Assembly (NCBI GenBank): GCA_023375675.1
Contig: JALQBC010000024.1
Location: 496,001-560,000 of the forward strand
Direction: 5' to 3'
DNA from: Cytospora piceicola
Taxonomy: Eukaryota > Ascomycota > Sordariomycetes > Diaporthales > Cytosporaceae
DNA: 64,000 bases
Part shown: in pieces, positions 22,275-34,916 of the stretch
How the letters are laid out: every line of letters begins with the position of its first letter
Numbering within the stretch: position 1 is the stretch's first letter
Made by a program: the position numbers and the translations under genes
The notes under the pieces: model-generated
The model's database searches: none
What the model was told of the DNA's origin: nothing
The model's input: only the letters and a program-made list of their open reading frames with translations

Positions 22275-22840
22275 AGTAGGACCAGCGGACCATTTTGGCA
22301 GACTTCTCACGCGCCCAGTCAATGGCGATATGGCATGGACGGTTAATGGTTACGGACGGAGACACGAAGACAATCTCTTCGAGGCTTGACCGGTGCGACG
22401 ATTGTGCACCGAGATGACGGGCAGGAGCACAGTGATGCGGGCTCGTTGTCGAAGCTACGGACCACTCTTTGGAGCGAGAACAGTTTCTTTGTCGAGCCAG
22501 AGAGCATAGCGCCGATACGATGGACGTCGCTGGGGGCCACGTGGAAGCCTTATCGACATAGCCATGGAGTCACCAACAATCTACGATACCAATTGCGTGC
22601 GATGAGGACAATGTCTATCATATACGTGACCTATTGGCGCCTTTCCATCTTTATGTTTCTACTGCCGTTTCAAGCGCAACGCTTCTGCAGTATGACAAGC
22701 AGTCTAGACGGCCGTCAGTATTTCTCAATGAAGAACTCAGGTCTGAAGGGGCTAAACCAACCTTTCCTGAACACTAGACGCTTTCTTTACGCCCGTTATG
22801 GTATATGCGAGTCCATCAGATGTCATCCCATCCCTCCCTT
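22275..22840. other. intergenic, convergent 3' ends
   Basis: 566 bp between the stop codons of LSM6 (plus) and the methyltransferase (minus). No gene recognised. Confidence 0.45.
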
Positions 22841-23936
22841 TCACATCCCATCCGTCCAAGCGAGATAGGTCCGCCCATGGCATTCCACCTCCCCCTTCTC
22901 ATTTCTGGCCACGTCCCCCATCGCCATGGCCTCCCTGAACACCCCCTCCGCCCTCTCTCTCCCCTCGCCCTCGAGCATCGCGACCTGGCTCAGCGTGTTG
23001 ATCCGCTTCCAGAGGGCCTCTTCGGTCAGCCAGTGCGTCCACTCCACGCTGTCCTGCCCGATAGGGAGGGAGAACTGCGGCAGGTTGTTCGTGAGGGTGT
23101 CGCGGATGACCTGCACCGGGTTCGACTTGAGCTGTCTCGAAAAGACCTCCTGCCACTGCAGTTCCCGAAAGGGGTGCGCGTCGTCAGAGGCCAGGCTGTG
23201 GATCCACTCGTTGAGGTGCTGCTCCCACGAGGCCCTTGCCGTCCAGGACTTGGGTTTGTTGTCTTGTCTCCCGGTCAGTACGAGGAGCCCCAACGGTATA
23301 TAGTATGCGAGGTGCTCGGTCTGGGAGTCGGCATGAGAAATCCCTCACAGTCATCGATGTTCCAAATCATCCCAAACACCGCCCCACGCTTCATCACCCG
23401 ATGTATCTCGTCCAATGCCTTGTTCGTAGCAAACCTTCTCCACACAGACGCGACCAGTCAGTCAAATGAAGAGAGAAAAGGGACGATAATACAAACCCCC
23501 CCCCCCGAAGCGCTGCCAACCCAGAACTCTTCCACCAACAATCATGAAACAAAAGAAAACAAACTCACCAATGAAATGCCTGCGCAGCGATACACCCGTC
23601 CCCCCACCCGTCCTCCACGCCGGCGCCGCCCCGCATGTCCTCGGCCGCCCCGCCCCTCACGCTCACGCCCCGCAGCCCCTTGGCCTCCAGCGCCCCCCTC
23701 ATGTCCGGGTGCGGCTCCGCGGCGACGACCTCGAACCCCTCGTGCCTCGCGGCCAGCGCCTCCGTGAACTTGCCCGTGCCCGCCGCCACCTCGACGACCC
23801 TGGCGTGCGCCCGGTCCGCGAGCCCCATGTGCTCCAGGAGCCTCTGCACCGCCTCGGGCGGGTACGCCGGCCGGTGGGCGTCGTAGGCCGACGCGTCCTT
23901 GAAGCCCTCGGCGGCCGTGTGCGCGAGTGCCGACAT
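22841..23936 (-). CDS. class I SAM-dependent methyltransferase (Methyltransf_11 type)
   Basis: Three exons: 23569-23936, 23349-23434, 22841-23262; 291 aa. The SAM-binding motif I is VVEVAAGTGKFTEAL (residues ~47-61), followed by the acidic motif II region VVAAEPHPDM and the post-motif GCIAAQAFHWF. Exon 2 continues FATNKALDEIHRVMKRGAVFGMIWN, and exon 3 begins YNKPKSWTARASWE, as in many fungal relatives of yeast Crg1/YHR209W-type methyltransferases. Substrate unknown. Exon 1 is extremely GC-rich (most third positions G or C), while exons 2-3 are ordinary. The first intron contains an 11-12 nt C-run near 23498-23508. Confidence 0.88.
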
Positions 23937-24729
23937 CGTGTTGGCTGGGGCTGGAGGGGAAAGGCTGGCTTGGCGCGGCGGGATTTCCTTTGGGAAAAGA
24001 AAGTTCGATGTTTCTTTTTGTCTCCTGTCTCTTCACTTTCTTCTTCCTTTCTTTCTTTCCTTTGGAGCGTTGGCTGCCTTATCATACCCCAAGCTCCAAA
24101 TGATGCATGCGCGCTTGCGGCGGGTTTCCAGCCCGTGCGTCGGCTCCGTTGGTCTCGGCTCCGGGAGGAGAATGTCGCAATATGCAGGCACATGTGCTAA
24201 TGCGCATGTCGATCTTGCGTTGTCGCTTCTTGGGCCTGGGATTTACTGGGTAGAGGACGCCACTGACGCGAAGTAATCATTGGAATTCCAGCACCTCAAA
24301 CTTTCCTCCCTGATTTTCAATACTTGGTAGTTGACACCTGTTTTTCCTTTCTCATATATATGCAATTCGGCTCCTCAGCAACAGATGTCAATGTGATGAT
24401 GCCCAACGCCATATGAACATGGAATACACAGACAGCCAGAACTTCAGGTCACCATTGGAAGATGAGTAAGTCAGCGTGTAATTGCTAGGCTAAAACTCCT
24501 AGGTCTACATCAATGACCCTTCACAAACAGCTAAGCAGGATAGGTAATTTGGTCATGAAACTCAATACAAATAAGTTTGTGTCCCACCAATTACTTTGCC
24601 ACCCATGCTGTGGTTGCCCATGTTTTGGTAATATCCATGTTCTGCTCATCTCTGTTCCACCCGTACTAGTCAATACATACTATCTCGTCACTCCTTCACA
24701 GAAGTCACCGTCTCTTATAATAAATACAG
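23937..24729. other. intergenic between methyltransferase promoter and ABC transporter 3' end
   Basis: 793 bp, includes a pyrimidine-rich stretch at 24015-24065 upstream of the methyltransferase. No gene recognised. Confidence 0.45.
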
Positions 24730-27700
24730 TTAAGACTTGGTGTTGCTGTCGGAGGGCTCGCTCCGGGACTGATTTCGACGAGAGCCAGTGTATCGGGGTA
24801 TCTTGTAGCTAATCTTGCGCCGGTTGTTCTTTTGCTCGGTTTCTGGCTTGCCCACCAGCTTCGTCACATTCTCAATTGCAACGCAGCCATTGCCGGTGCT
24901 GCCTTCTGAAACGCTCTGGGTCCAAGACCGACCAACCGGCCGAGGCAGGGACACAATAGGGCCACCAGAGACCTGGAGCTTGATAGGAGTCGCCGTTGTC
25001 GTGACAACGGGCGCTGGGGAGGAGACAACGGGGCCACCGGGGTGCTGGATTCTGATCGGAGTCGCCTTGGTAGTAACCATAGGCGTTGGAGAGAAGGGGT
25101 CATGGGCGACCGTCATGGTCTTGGCCATCGGGCTTAGCAATGACCGCGGAGTGAACTCCGGAGCATCGGGGTTCAGCTTCGATCCCTACAAGCAAGAGGT
25201 CATTAGAAACTGCCAAAGAATACATATAAAGATGATTCTCCAGCGGCATCTATACCTCTTTCTTGTGGCCCGAGGGTGTCGTCACCTCGGCGGACTGCTC
25301 CTCGCCACCCTTTGTCGACTCTCTGGCCTGCGCTCCATCTTCCTTTGCGTCCGTGGCAGTCGGTCTTTTAGGGGTGTTCGACTTCTGCGCATCATCTTTG
25401 TCACCATCCTCATCAGCGTCCCCGCCTTTGGGCTTGACAAAAATCTATTTGCACCAAATCAGTATTGACTTGACTCAACGTGGAAAGGATAGGAGAAGGC
25501 CTCACCTGCTTGGACCACAAATCGGCGTATTTGCCTCCAGCAGCTATAAGTGTCTCATGATTACCTTGCTCTAGGATCTCGCCGTTGGTAACAACCACGA
25601 TCCGATCGGCATTCACAATCGTGGACAATCGATGAGCCACAATGAAAGTGGTGCGGTTCTTGCAAAGCCGCCGAAGCGCCTGTTGGATCAAGAACTCTGT
25701 CTCTGTGTCAATTGCACTTGTTGCTTCGTCAAGTAGAACAATCTTGGGCTGCCTGAGAATTGCTCGAGCGATCGCGACCCTTTGAAGCTCTCCGCCAGAA
25801 AGCTTCATTCCACGCTCTCCCACCCGGGTGTCGTAACCGTCGCTGAATCCGAGGATCTGTTCGTGAATGGCGGCGGCCCGACATGCTTCGAAAACCTCTT
25901 CGTCGGTAGCCTCGAGCTTTGCGTACCGAATATTGTTCATAATGGTGTCGTTGAAGAGGGATGGGTTTTGCGGAACGACGCCAATATGGGCACGAAGACT
26001 GTGCAGATCAACCTCGCGAATATCTTGGCCATCGATCTTGATGCAACCTTCGGTCACGTCGTAGAACCGGTCAAGAAGCTTGAGGATGGTGCTCTTGCCG
26101 GCTCCTGTTTGGCCCACAAAGGCAATGGTTGTACCGGGCTGTACAGAAAAGTCGATATTGTTCAGTACTTGCTTCTTGTTGTCATAAGAAAACTTGACAT
26201 CTTCAAATTGGACCGAGCCTGCCTTGAAACGGAATGGCGGAGCATCCGGTTTATTGACAACACTCGACTTTGTCTGCATAATGTCGAGAAGGCGTTCGGC
26301 CTGGAGCAAGTTGCGGGAAATACTACGACCCAGACCCGCGAAAAAGTTCAGAGGGGACATGAGTTGAGACCAGTAGGTCAGGAGCGTCAGGAAGGCACCG
26401 GGTCGAATCATGCCGTGTGTGACCTGATATACCGCCAGGAACAGTCCGGCCAGAAGACCGGCAAGCAGGACGAGATATTGGAAGGCATGGGCGGTCATAT
26501 AGCCAATCCAAACAACTTTCTGCTTCGCAATTCGATCCTGTATTGCCGAGGAATACCGGTCTTCCTCGTAGCGAACTTGGTTGAAAGAGCTGACAGTTGA
26601 CCACCCTGAGATTCCCGACTGTAGAACATAGTGCTCTTCAAAGTAGGCCGAGATCTCAGTCTCGCGGGCTGCTCGCATACGGGATATGACCGTGGTGGAG
26701 ATGTACAGGAAGAGGACTGATGTGCTGATCGTGATGAACCCCTCGTATGGACCGAACATGAAGGAGAGGTAAATGAAAGCAACGACTAAATCGATGAGGT
26801 TTGGGAGGGCCTCAAAACAAATGGTCTCGAGCATATCGCTTATGCTTTGGCCGTTCTGGATGGCCACCAGTACATCTGATAAGCTCTGCGTATCATGGAA
26901 GTTGGCATCAAGGTTCATGACGTGAGAATGAGCGGCTTCGACAATTGCACGCTCCGAGTAAAACTCGACTGGAAGCCACAGTCGCTTTCTTATCAAGGAG
27001 ATCCCAGCTTCGGAGGCACTGAGTTTGAGGCCTGCAAATATTAGGACCTGGATCCACGGACTCTTCCAAGAACTGGGTGATTGGAAGCTGTCCTGAGAGT
27101 TGTACAGGGTGAGGGGGCCGTTATGTGAACTGGTAAGGGAGTTGTTGTACGAGCTTGTCAGGGTGTCCGTAACAAGTCCGATCTGGGCTGGGATCAGTAC
27201 GTTCAGGCCATTGTTGGCAAGAAGACAGAGGCCGACGAGCACAGCGCGGATCTGCAAGCTTCGGTCGTCGACAGGCCAGACGTAGGGCAAGAAGAGCTTA
27301 AAGCCCATTGCGTACGTCCACCATGAACCCGTCTCCTTGAGACGCTTATCTCTCTGCTCTTTGGCGATGCGCTGACGGCGTTCCCACTGACATTCGGGGG
27401 CCTTGTTCGATGCCTTGGTAGAATCGTCCTCTGCAGCATCGGTTGTGCCATACTCGGTGACAAGTGTGTCCTCGGACCCACCCTTGCGAAGCAGAGACTG
27501 GCGCTCAGAGTCACTACCGAGTTCCTGGGCACTTCTCTTGTGGCCTGTAAAGTAGACAGTCAGGATGAGAATGATGCAAGACAACCGAGTTGCTACCAGT
27601 GAAATCTCAGTGAAGCGGAAGGATCTCGCAGGGCCGTGAGCATGGAGGTGTAGAGATATGGCCTCCAGAAAAGGGTCGAAGACAAGTCCAATGGCGAAGG

Positions 27701-28031
27701 AGCCGATGTAGGGATGCCATAATGGAGTCTCGCTATCATGCAACACAGCGAGCTCAAGGCCAAAGACCAAAACGCAAGAAAGAAGACCGACGATGGCGTC
27801 CTCGCGAGCTGGAACCGGGGAGATGAGAATGAGCAAAACCTGAAAAGCATAGGTGAGGACAGTAATGGCCATCAGCGAGGTAATAAGTGTCCGTCGGGGG
27901 TGTTGATCCTTCGAAGGAGTGGTGCGAAGGGTGCATGTTGCGATGGCGTAACAAATGAAGTAATAGATGGAGACAAAGGCTGGGTAGACATAATACAAGC
28001 TATTGAAGAGCGACTCGAGTGATGGAGCCAT
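24730..28031 (-). CDS. hmt1: HMT1-type vacuolar half-size ABC transporter with PAM2-containing tail
   Basis: Three exons: 25506-28031, 25256-25444, 24730-25185; 1056 aa. Layout: an N-terminal TMD0 of about five hydrophobic spans (residues ~10-185), a six-span ABC exporter domain (~270-600), then the nucleotide-binding domain with Walker A GQTGAGKST (~640), signature LSGGELQRVAIARAIL (~742), Walker B IVLLDEATSAID (~762) and the AHRLSTI switch. This TMD0-TMD-NBD order is that of fission yeast Hmt1, a vacuolar transporter linked to cadmium/phytochelatin tolerance. After the NBD a ~200-residue hydrophilic tail is encoded by the last two exons. It includes a PAM2 consensus LNPDAPEFTP (residues 909-918) and two 24-residue repeats (941-988). 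The main frame reads through the first intron to a stop at 25413, so a one-exon call would miss the tail. The tail is well supported by splice sites and frame. Confidence 0.92.
24937..25080 (-). repeat. two 24-residue imperfect tandem repeats in the ABC transporter tail
   Basis: Residues 941-964 and 965-988 align: VTT(K/T)ATPI(R/K)(I/L)Q..GGP(V/I)VS..(A/R)P. The repeat unit is 72 bp. Confidence 0.85.
25147..25176 (-). other. PAM2-type motif (MLLE/PABP docking consensus)
   Basis: Encodes LNPDAPEFTP, preceded by SK, matching LNxxAxEFxP at every fixed position. It starts three codons after the last splice junction. In other proteins (ataxin-2, PAIPs, fungal Upa1) PAM2 binds the MLLE domain of poly(A)-binding protein or related proteins. 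Binding here is inferred from the match only. Confidence 0.8.
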
Positions 28032-31000
28032 GTTGATAGCTCTATGCAAGCAGCTTGTCGTCTAGTCTTTGGGACCTTGTAGTGTTCTGGGGAAGCTTGC
28101 AGTGGACGCGCTGTCGCAGAAGGCAAGATGGCTGAAGAGAGACTTTGGTGCAATGTGCTTCGGAAAGAAGGCTGTTATGGTGGATTGGGGACGGATGGGA
28201 TGTCGAAATTCAAGACCCAAGCCTCTGATATTAGGAAGAAGAAAAAACAACGGGGGTCGTAGTAACGGAGTGGGAGGGACGGAAAGTGAAGGCAGCCAGC
28301 CGTTGTTCTTTCTTTGCGTGGGGTCTCGACTGTGTGGATTATGCTGCTCCTTGCCGTTTGCCTTCCAAGGTTCGTCAAAGCAGTACCAGGGTATTATGTA
28401 CGTAGGTGCTGGAATATGTGAGGCGGAACAAGACGGAACAAGACGAGACGAGACGAGTTGGTTGGGTTGGGTTGGGTTGAGGTTTCCGGTAGGACAACGC
28501 ACTTCGAATCTGTGCATTTAAGGCTTCAAAGTCCAAAGAGTTGGGTGGATTCCAGACTCCAGTCAGGCTTCACTCGGGCCTTTGCACCTTCTCCAGGCTC
28601 ACAAATTCCCACAATGGAAGCTTTCCGATGTTGCTAGTGTCTGTGAGGTCTGTGAGTGCGCCTTCCGATCAAGAGGCCAACAAATAATGATGTTCCGTCA
28701 GGTTCAGGCTGTTGCGACTTCCTTCGCAGTCGCCGGCCGTATTTGTGTCTGTTGTTTTTGACAAGTATCAAATGGTCTTTACACCAATGACAACTCGATA
28801 TACATAAAGTGTACGGAGACAATCAACCCAGGTGGCCATTCTACTATTTCCAATATCAGACGGGCGATGCCTTGTCCGCATGTAGTATGTCTGTTTCCCC
28901 TGTTAGCCTCCAAACAAGCAGGCAGGTATCAAATGCTTCCAAGAGGGAAACAAACACATGAAAGAAAGGGCACTACCTACCAAACAGGCAGATATATTGG
29001 CTCAGCTCACTAGTGTTAGGAAGTTACGTCGTTGCGTTGGTTTGAGCCTCCTCGGTTGCCTGCTTGGCCACGCAACAACAACAACACCACTCAGAGCCTC
29101 ATTGGACTGATCGATCACTGGTCGGCACGCCACCTGAGTTTATTTCCCAACGTGGAGGACACCTTCTTGAATTTTCTTGACCCTTTCCGGTAGAGCTGCA
29201 TGTGATCGTAAGCATGACGTTCATTCCTTTCCAACGGGGCATCTGGATACACACCGTCTCGTGAAGGTTTCCCGCTTTCCAAACCAAGAGAGGAGTCTTC
29301 TACAGAATGACAGCTTATATACTGACAATTACAAACAACACAGAGTGCCCGCCAGAGAGGTCGAGAGCATCAAAAAGAAAAGGGCTCGAAAGGACTTCAA
29401 AACATGCCAAGGACAGAGGAATCCGCCACAAGTCAAGAGCAATCGTCGATCCTGGAGCAAACACTATTCGCCTGAATCTTTCGTCTTTCGTCTTTCGGGA
29501 TCTTCGAATGCGCGACGGCTCAGGTCATGTGCTCGAGAAAGCGTCAGTCTTATAAGAAATATGAGGCACGAGGGAGACCTCGGTGGTCATTAAATGCAGT
29601 GTCACCATCACAGATATGGAAATCCTTGAGACCAATCCTATGGACCCAAAGAGGCGGATACGAAGCAGGATCGAGGGAACCCGTCCCGGGGGGGTTCTCT
29701 AGTCGATGCGACTCCTTGGGATCCATCCTGGACTAATGGCAATACAACGTACCAGAGCGCTACTAAGCATCGCGAGCGGCGAGGAAAAGCCCTGGAGGTG
29801 CTTGGTCAAGCTTGTTGTACACTTGGAAGGAAGAATGAGGCGACCTGACGGTGAACAGTTTGGCCAGTAGGGCCTTTCAGCTAAGCGGCCCACTGCCACA
29901 CTTGTTCGCATAATTTTGCACGAGGTGTGGACCACTAAGGAAGCTCCAGGTTTGTATGGACGGTGCGGCCGCCTCCCGAGGTCCTTGTCAAACAGAAGCA
30001 AAGGCGAAAATGCAACGTCAAGTCAATCCAACATGTTTGCCCGAATCTACCGCTCGCACTTCAGAGTTCACCATCGACGACACAGTCCCCATCCACCTCC
30101 TTTTCTTTCCTCCAACGGTCGCAGCAAAGGCGGCCATCCGCTCTGGATCTAAGATTATTTGGACTCGATGCACCTGTTAAAGATTCAGTACGCGTGTCGC
30201 CTACCCGAGTAGCACAATCCTGCGGTGCCTGCCTTTATCCGCTCTAATGAGCTCACTGCAGATGCTGCCGCCACGACATGCGACCACACGAGCCTGCAAC
30301 AGAAACCCCTTTCTGCTTGGGCGCGTTTACATACAGCTCTGCTACCTCCTGACCCACGCTCGTGTTTTGTTGTAACGTGAAAGACGACGGTGTGCAACTA
30401 CTATATACTGTACAGCTATACTTAGTACATGCTGTAGTGTCGTGAGGTGGATTAGATCCTCGGTTTCACGGCCGCAACAACAGCCACTACGGAATTCGGG
30501 ATGATGGAATCAGCCTTAAAATAGGAGTTCATCTCCACCCTAACGGGCCCGTCTGAGTGGGGATGAAGGGATCAACAACTGAACTGCAGACAGTGAATTG
30601 GGTACACTATCCGCGGCCAAGGGCCCATCGTCGACACGGTAAATGCCGATATGAGACTTACCCGTGACTTGTCCTCTGCTGCATCTTTTTATCACTGCAC
30701 AACTGCTTGACCCCGGCCTGCAGCTAACAGTGAATGCCACACAGATCATCGATGCAATTATTGAGACTTACCCTGCTTTGCTTTGCAAATGATTGCCGTC
30801 AACCGCTGCAGTATCATCACTGGCGATGTCCAATATTCCCCGATCGGAGCCTTCTCCCGAGCTTGATCGCAGTCCTGTGCGACGACGAGCATATTCCTTG
30901 TCGGGGCAAGACTATCCAACATTCGCGTTTGTGGCGTTTCATGACCAATCTTGCCATGAGGGTCGCATGTCACGCCAGTTAAGGTTGCAACTAAAGAGGA

Positions 31001-32202
31001 AAATGCCCCGTGCTCGCCAGGTGACACAAACCAACTATCAGGGCCATATTCCACGCAGTAGTGGCATCGAACAAGATAGCGCGTCCACAGCATATGCCTC
31101 AAATCGAGACTAGGCAACACTCACCCGAGATGTGGTGTATCCATGCACGGAAACGTTCTCGTGCGCAACCTTCATTCCAATCGTCACCTCGGCCGGAGCG
31201 GCGAGGTTCCCAAGTGTTGGGGTCTGAAAATGGAACGCTGGGAACATAGCTCGTTATGCTGTGTCCGCACACACGGGCCATCGACGCACACAGCGTGGGC
31301 CAATGTCTAGAGGGCTGAGAACCATAACGTGATGCCCCTTCCCACCGGGGTGGCGGTCCATTTCTCGCGGCAGAGCTACTTGTCGAACCGCTGTGCGCGG
31401 TGGCTGATGGCGAGATCCAGTCTCGACCGCCCCTCGACGAACTGACCCGTCTTATAGCGCAAAGTTATCTACCATGCCCGCCCCTCGTGTTTCCCACGGC
31501 TGTCAACCGCGAAAAGTCCCCTTCTCTCCCTCGGGACCCTCGTCATACCGCGAGCACGTGTGGGAATGTCACGCTCTTAGACAAGGAAGGCCTCCTGATA
31601 AGCTTCACGATACTCTTCGCAGTCAAAATTTGAGGAGCTGGGGGCGGGCATTGGCGTGGCTGGATGGCTACAAGCAGCCGCATAAGCCGCTGATACGTTA
31701 CATGGTCTGAACTCGAGATGCTGGCTCTGCTGTAAACGTTTGGGGGTCTACCCTTGCCGGGGAAGAGGTGAAAGGTGCAAGTTGTGCCACCAAGCGATAT
31801 GCACTGAGAACATGACGAGAAGAATCAGCGCACGCAGGGCGTGCCTCCCAATTGTCTATCGGCTTGTCCGGTTTGCAATTCCTCTGAATGCCCAAGTATG
31901 GACATACCTTCACTCTACATACAGTATGGGCGGGGAAACGAGGAGAGGAGACGTCAAGGGACAGCTCTCTTCGAGCTGAAATACGACGGCAACCTCGTGT
32001 GACAAATCTATTAGTGGAAGCCCAGGATTCTACCGAGTCGTTTGTGAACACCCACACACGCTTCAAACCAGACCTTGGTATCTATCATGCGTGATGCACA
32101 GAGCCCACGGATGCAACGCTCCATAACTCCCAACGCTGAATGAAGCAACCAAACAAGATTCCGTGGACATAAAGACATCGGAACAAAAGATACAGGCAAA
32201 CA
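28032..32202. other. 4.2-kb region with no recognised gene
   Basis: Upstream of the ABC transporter and downstream of the DUF1275 gene. I read both strands and saw only short frames without motifs or plausible intron joins. It contains microsatellites at 28424-28480. RNA genes were looked for by T-arm and anticodon-arm pattern and none found. It could hold non-coding transcripts or a decayed gene. Confidence 0.45.
28424..28480. repeat. compound microsatellite (GGAACAAGAC / GACGA / GGGTT)
   Basis: Successive short tandem runs: two GGAACAAGAC units, then ACGAG repeats, then GTTGG/GGGTT repeats. It lies about 400 bp upstream of the ABC transporter start. Confidence 0.9.
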
Positions 32203-33218
32203 TCAGGCTTCCTCATCTTGCACCTTCTCCACATCGGACTCGTTGAACAGGTACATCACCGTCACCAGGGCCTTGCCACCCGCGCTGACGAGGAGCGCCA
32301 CGTCCGAGCCGGCACGCCTGTAGATCCCGGCGCCGGCCAGCGACCCGGCCAGCAGCGCGACCAGGAAGAAGAACCGCCTGTCCCGGGGCCTGTTCCCGCC
32401 CCTGGCGGCGAACAGGTGCGGGTCGATGAGCAGGTCCACCCACGCCGCCGTCGCCATGGCCGTCGAGATCTCGGTCATGCGCAGGCTCCGGCTCTGCACG
32501 ACCTGGCTGCCGCTCGCGAGCGCCAGGAGGCCCAGGGCGACGAGGTCCGGCACGCCCGCCGCGCCGCCGTGGCGGTGCCGCGCCCCGTAGGCGCGCTGGA
32601 CGCCGGCGGCGGCGAAGACCATGGCCGTCTGGGCGAGGTTGCAGAGGACGAGCCACAGGCGCAGGCGGGGCCCGACCACGTGGCCGAGCTGGCCGGTGAG
32701 GTAGGCCCCCGCCAGGAAGAGGCCGAGTGCCACGCTGATGTTGGGCGTGAAGAACATGTCCCCGTTGAGCTCGGGCATGACAACGGCCACGGCGAGGAAG
32801 ACGGTGTTGCCTGTCTGGTTGGACGCGAAGCAGTGGTAGTCGGGGAAGGAGACGGCATCTTTGAAGTTCGAGGAGTATTAGTCTTTGCTATACCTGGTGA
32901 TGGTGGAGGAGTATGGTTTAGGAAATGGCTATCCCTTCTGGATCTATGGACTGTGTTATCAGTCGTGCCGGTCCCTGGTTGGTAAGGCTCACCTTGTAAG
33001 CCGGTGCAGAAGGTCAAGATGAGCAACTCGATTTCGGCAAAGGCTGATGGTCTCACAGGTACAAGAAGATGGTTCTTTGTCCTAGAAATGAATGTCTGTG
33101 GTGTTGATGGCAGTGGTGGCGAAGAGGAGGCAATCTCCTTCGAGGTAGAGGAGGCCTGGAGGGAAGAGCCTCTGTTCTCTTGGCCATGTAGTGTAGTTGC
33201 TGAGTCTGACGGTGTCAT
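32203..33218 (-). CDS. DUF1275 (YoaK-type) multi-pass membrane protein
   Basis: Two exons: 32993-33218 and 32203-32858 (134-nt intron), 293 aa. After a ~55-residue Ser/Thr-rich cytosolic start, the sequence ELLILTFCTGLQDAVSFPDYHCFASNQTGN(T) across the splice is the family hallmark, followed by about six hydrophobic spans (SVALGLFLAGAYLTGQ, LWLVLCNLAQTAMVFAAAGV, LVALGLLALASGSQV, MTEISTAMATAAWVDLLI, FFFLVALLAGSLAGAGIY, VALLVSAGGKALVTVMYLF). The family is widespread in bacteria and fungi; its transport or sensing role is not established. Exon 2 is very GC-rich. Confidence 0.88.
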
Positions 33219-34723
33219 TTCGAGGTTCGAATAGGTGTTATCAAAGGCTCTCTAAGTGAGATACAAGCGGCAAAACCCCCCTTTTGGATTGTATACTATG
33301 GTTGTACGAATAAACAAAACAAGTCTGGGACAAGCACTGTGATCCTTGATACTTCTCACTTCTCGTCGTCGCAATGGAATCAGAAAACAGTCGAGTGTAG
33401 TGCTCATCCAAACATGCCAGAGAAGCAGAGGAGAGTGGAATGGCGGCTTGTTTTGAAAGTATCTCTGTATTGCCCGATATCTAAATACCTACCTAGACAG
33501 TCAACAATGGGAAGAGTGCTACCGCTCCTCACTCATACCTTCCGGTCTCGAGGCCAGGCCAAGGCATGGGGCTAGAATTCTTGTTACATTCCAAGACACG
33601 CCCGGACACATCACGGTTGGCTAGCTGTGACGTGCCAGACGTTGTCAAGGAGCCCCCCGAGCCTGGCCCACCCCGACTCCCGGGTGTTTGTTGCCGTGCT
33701 GGTGCCGCCGCTATCACAGCCGGCCGTGATCGATGTCTGCACAATGACTGGGTGCCCAAGCAATGGGCTATCGGGCAGGTGGGTACAGGCATCCTGTCAT
33801 TGACTCTTACATATGGCTGTCCCCACGTGTGTGTTACCCTGTTTGTTTGCCCACGTACCAGCACGAGCTCCATCCTGTGGCAGTTTCCTTCTGCCGAACT
33901 GGGTGAGCGGGTGGCTGCACCCGAAGGCCCAAGTCTCTCTGTCCCACAATTGCGGCTCGGGAGGTTTGACACTCCCGGATGGCCTTCCTTCATCGTGGCT
34001 GATCTCGTGGGAAACATGGGAGCCACGCCGGCGGCGAGCGATGTTACCAAGAATGCTCACAGTACCCTCGTAGCTTCATTTCTCGGAATATCGTGACTGA
34101 ATCTGCTTGACTGTTGTTCCATCATCTGCAACAGCCGCGAGACGAAAATCGGAGAGACGGCCGAGAGACAGGATCTCCTCCGAGCCGGGTGGAGCGGGAC
34201 GGCACAGGCCGAGTTGGACTCCAGCGGCGTTCGGTCTAGTGTGGAGTATCGATCCACCTCTCCACATTGACCGACTGCCGATCAAAGAGGGCCGTATCCT
34301 GCGTATGACCGACCCGACTTCCGATGTTTATACACAATGAAACCTGTATAGACGAAGGTGGCGTCCAGACATGAACTGGAGTTAGCGGCCATGACATCAA
34401 CTCATACCTCAGAGGTGGGAAATGAAATCGGGGTTCTGTGGGAGAACGATATGGAGCTTGAAGGGAGAGACCGTGCCGATAAGAAGGGGCAAAACACACT
34501 TACCTAGGTAGTCTGAGGACCTTCCGCGTTGCGTAGGTTGAGACAAAATGAGAGCAGCCGGACCAGTAAGTTGGCTAGCAATATACTACCAGTAGTGATG
34601 CAGGGCAAGACCCAAAGTCAAGGCTGGCTGGCTGGCCAGGGTGTAGTGGTGCATGGCCATGGAGAAAAGCTCCTAGATATTGCTGAGTCGCCAACTTGTA
34701 GCGCTCACCCATAGCTTGTCTTT

Positions 34724-34808
34724 GCTAGGTACCTAGGTAGGTATATAGTGTCAAATTAAGCTTACCTAGCCTCCTAGGTACTGAAGTAGCTGGTAGGTAC
34801 CTAGGTAG
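34724..34808. repeat. CCTAGGTA-type palindromic repeat cluster
   Basis: Several copies of GCTAGGTACCTAGGTAGGTA-like words in 85 bp; the core ACCTAGGT is its own reverse complement. Related clusters occur at 35345-35394, 57985-58030, 58265-58300, 58781-58864, 59165-59215 and 59345-59412. Confidence 0.85.
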
Positions 34809-34916
34809 TTTGAAAGCGGCTGATGTAGTGTACAAGCGCAGGCAGGTGTGAGGCTGGACCAGCCGATCCGCTCAGACCAAATAACGGGCGGTAGTCTTTG
34901 TCTTCTACCGGGAGGC

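Noticed and set aside
22805..23767. 320-codon plus-strand frame
   Set aside because: Runs across exons and introns of the methyltransferase in antisense; low-complexity Arg/Pro end, no motif.
28455..28482. Telomere-like GGGTT repeats
   Set aside because: Unit is GGGTT/GTTGG, not TTAGGG; only about four copies within a compound microsatellite.
33566..34096. Overlapping 173-176-codon frames on both strands
   Set aside because: Neither shows a domain, codon bias or plausible intron joins; both may be chance frames in GC-rich intergenic DNA.
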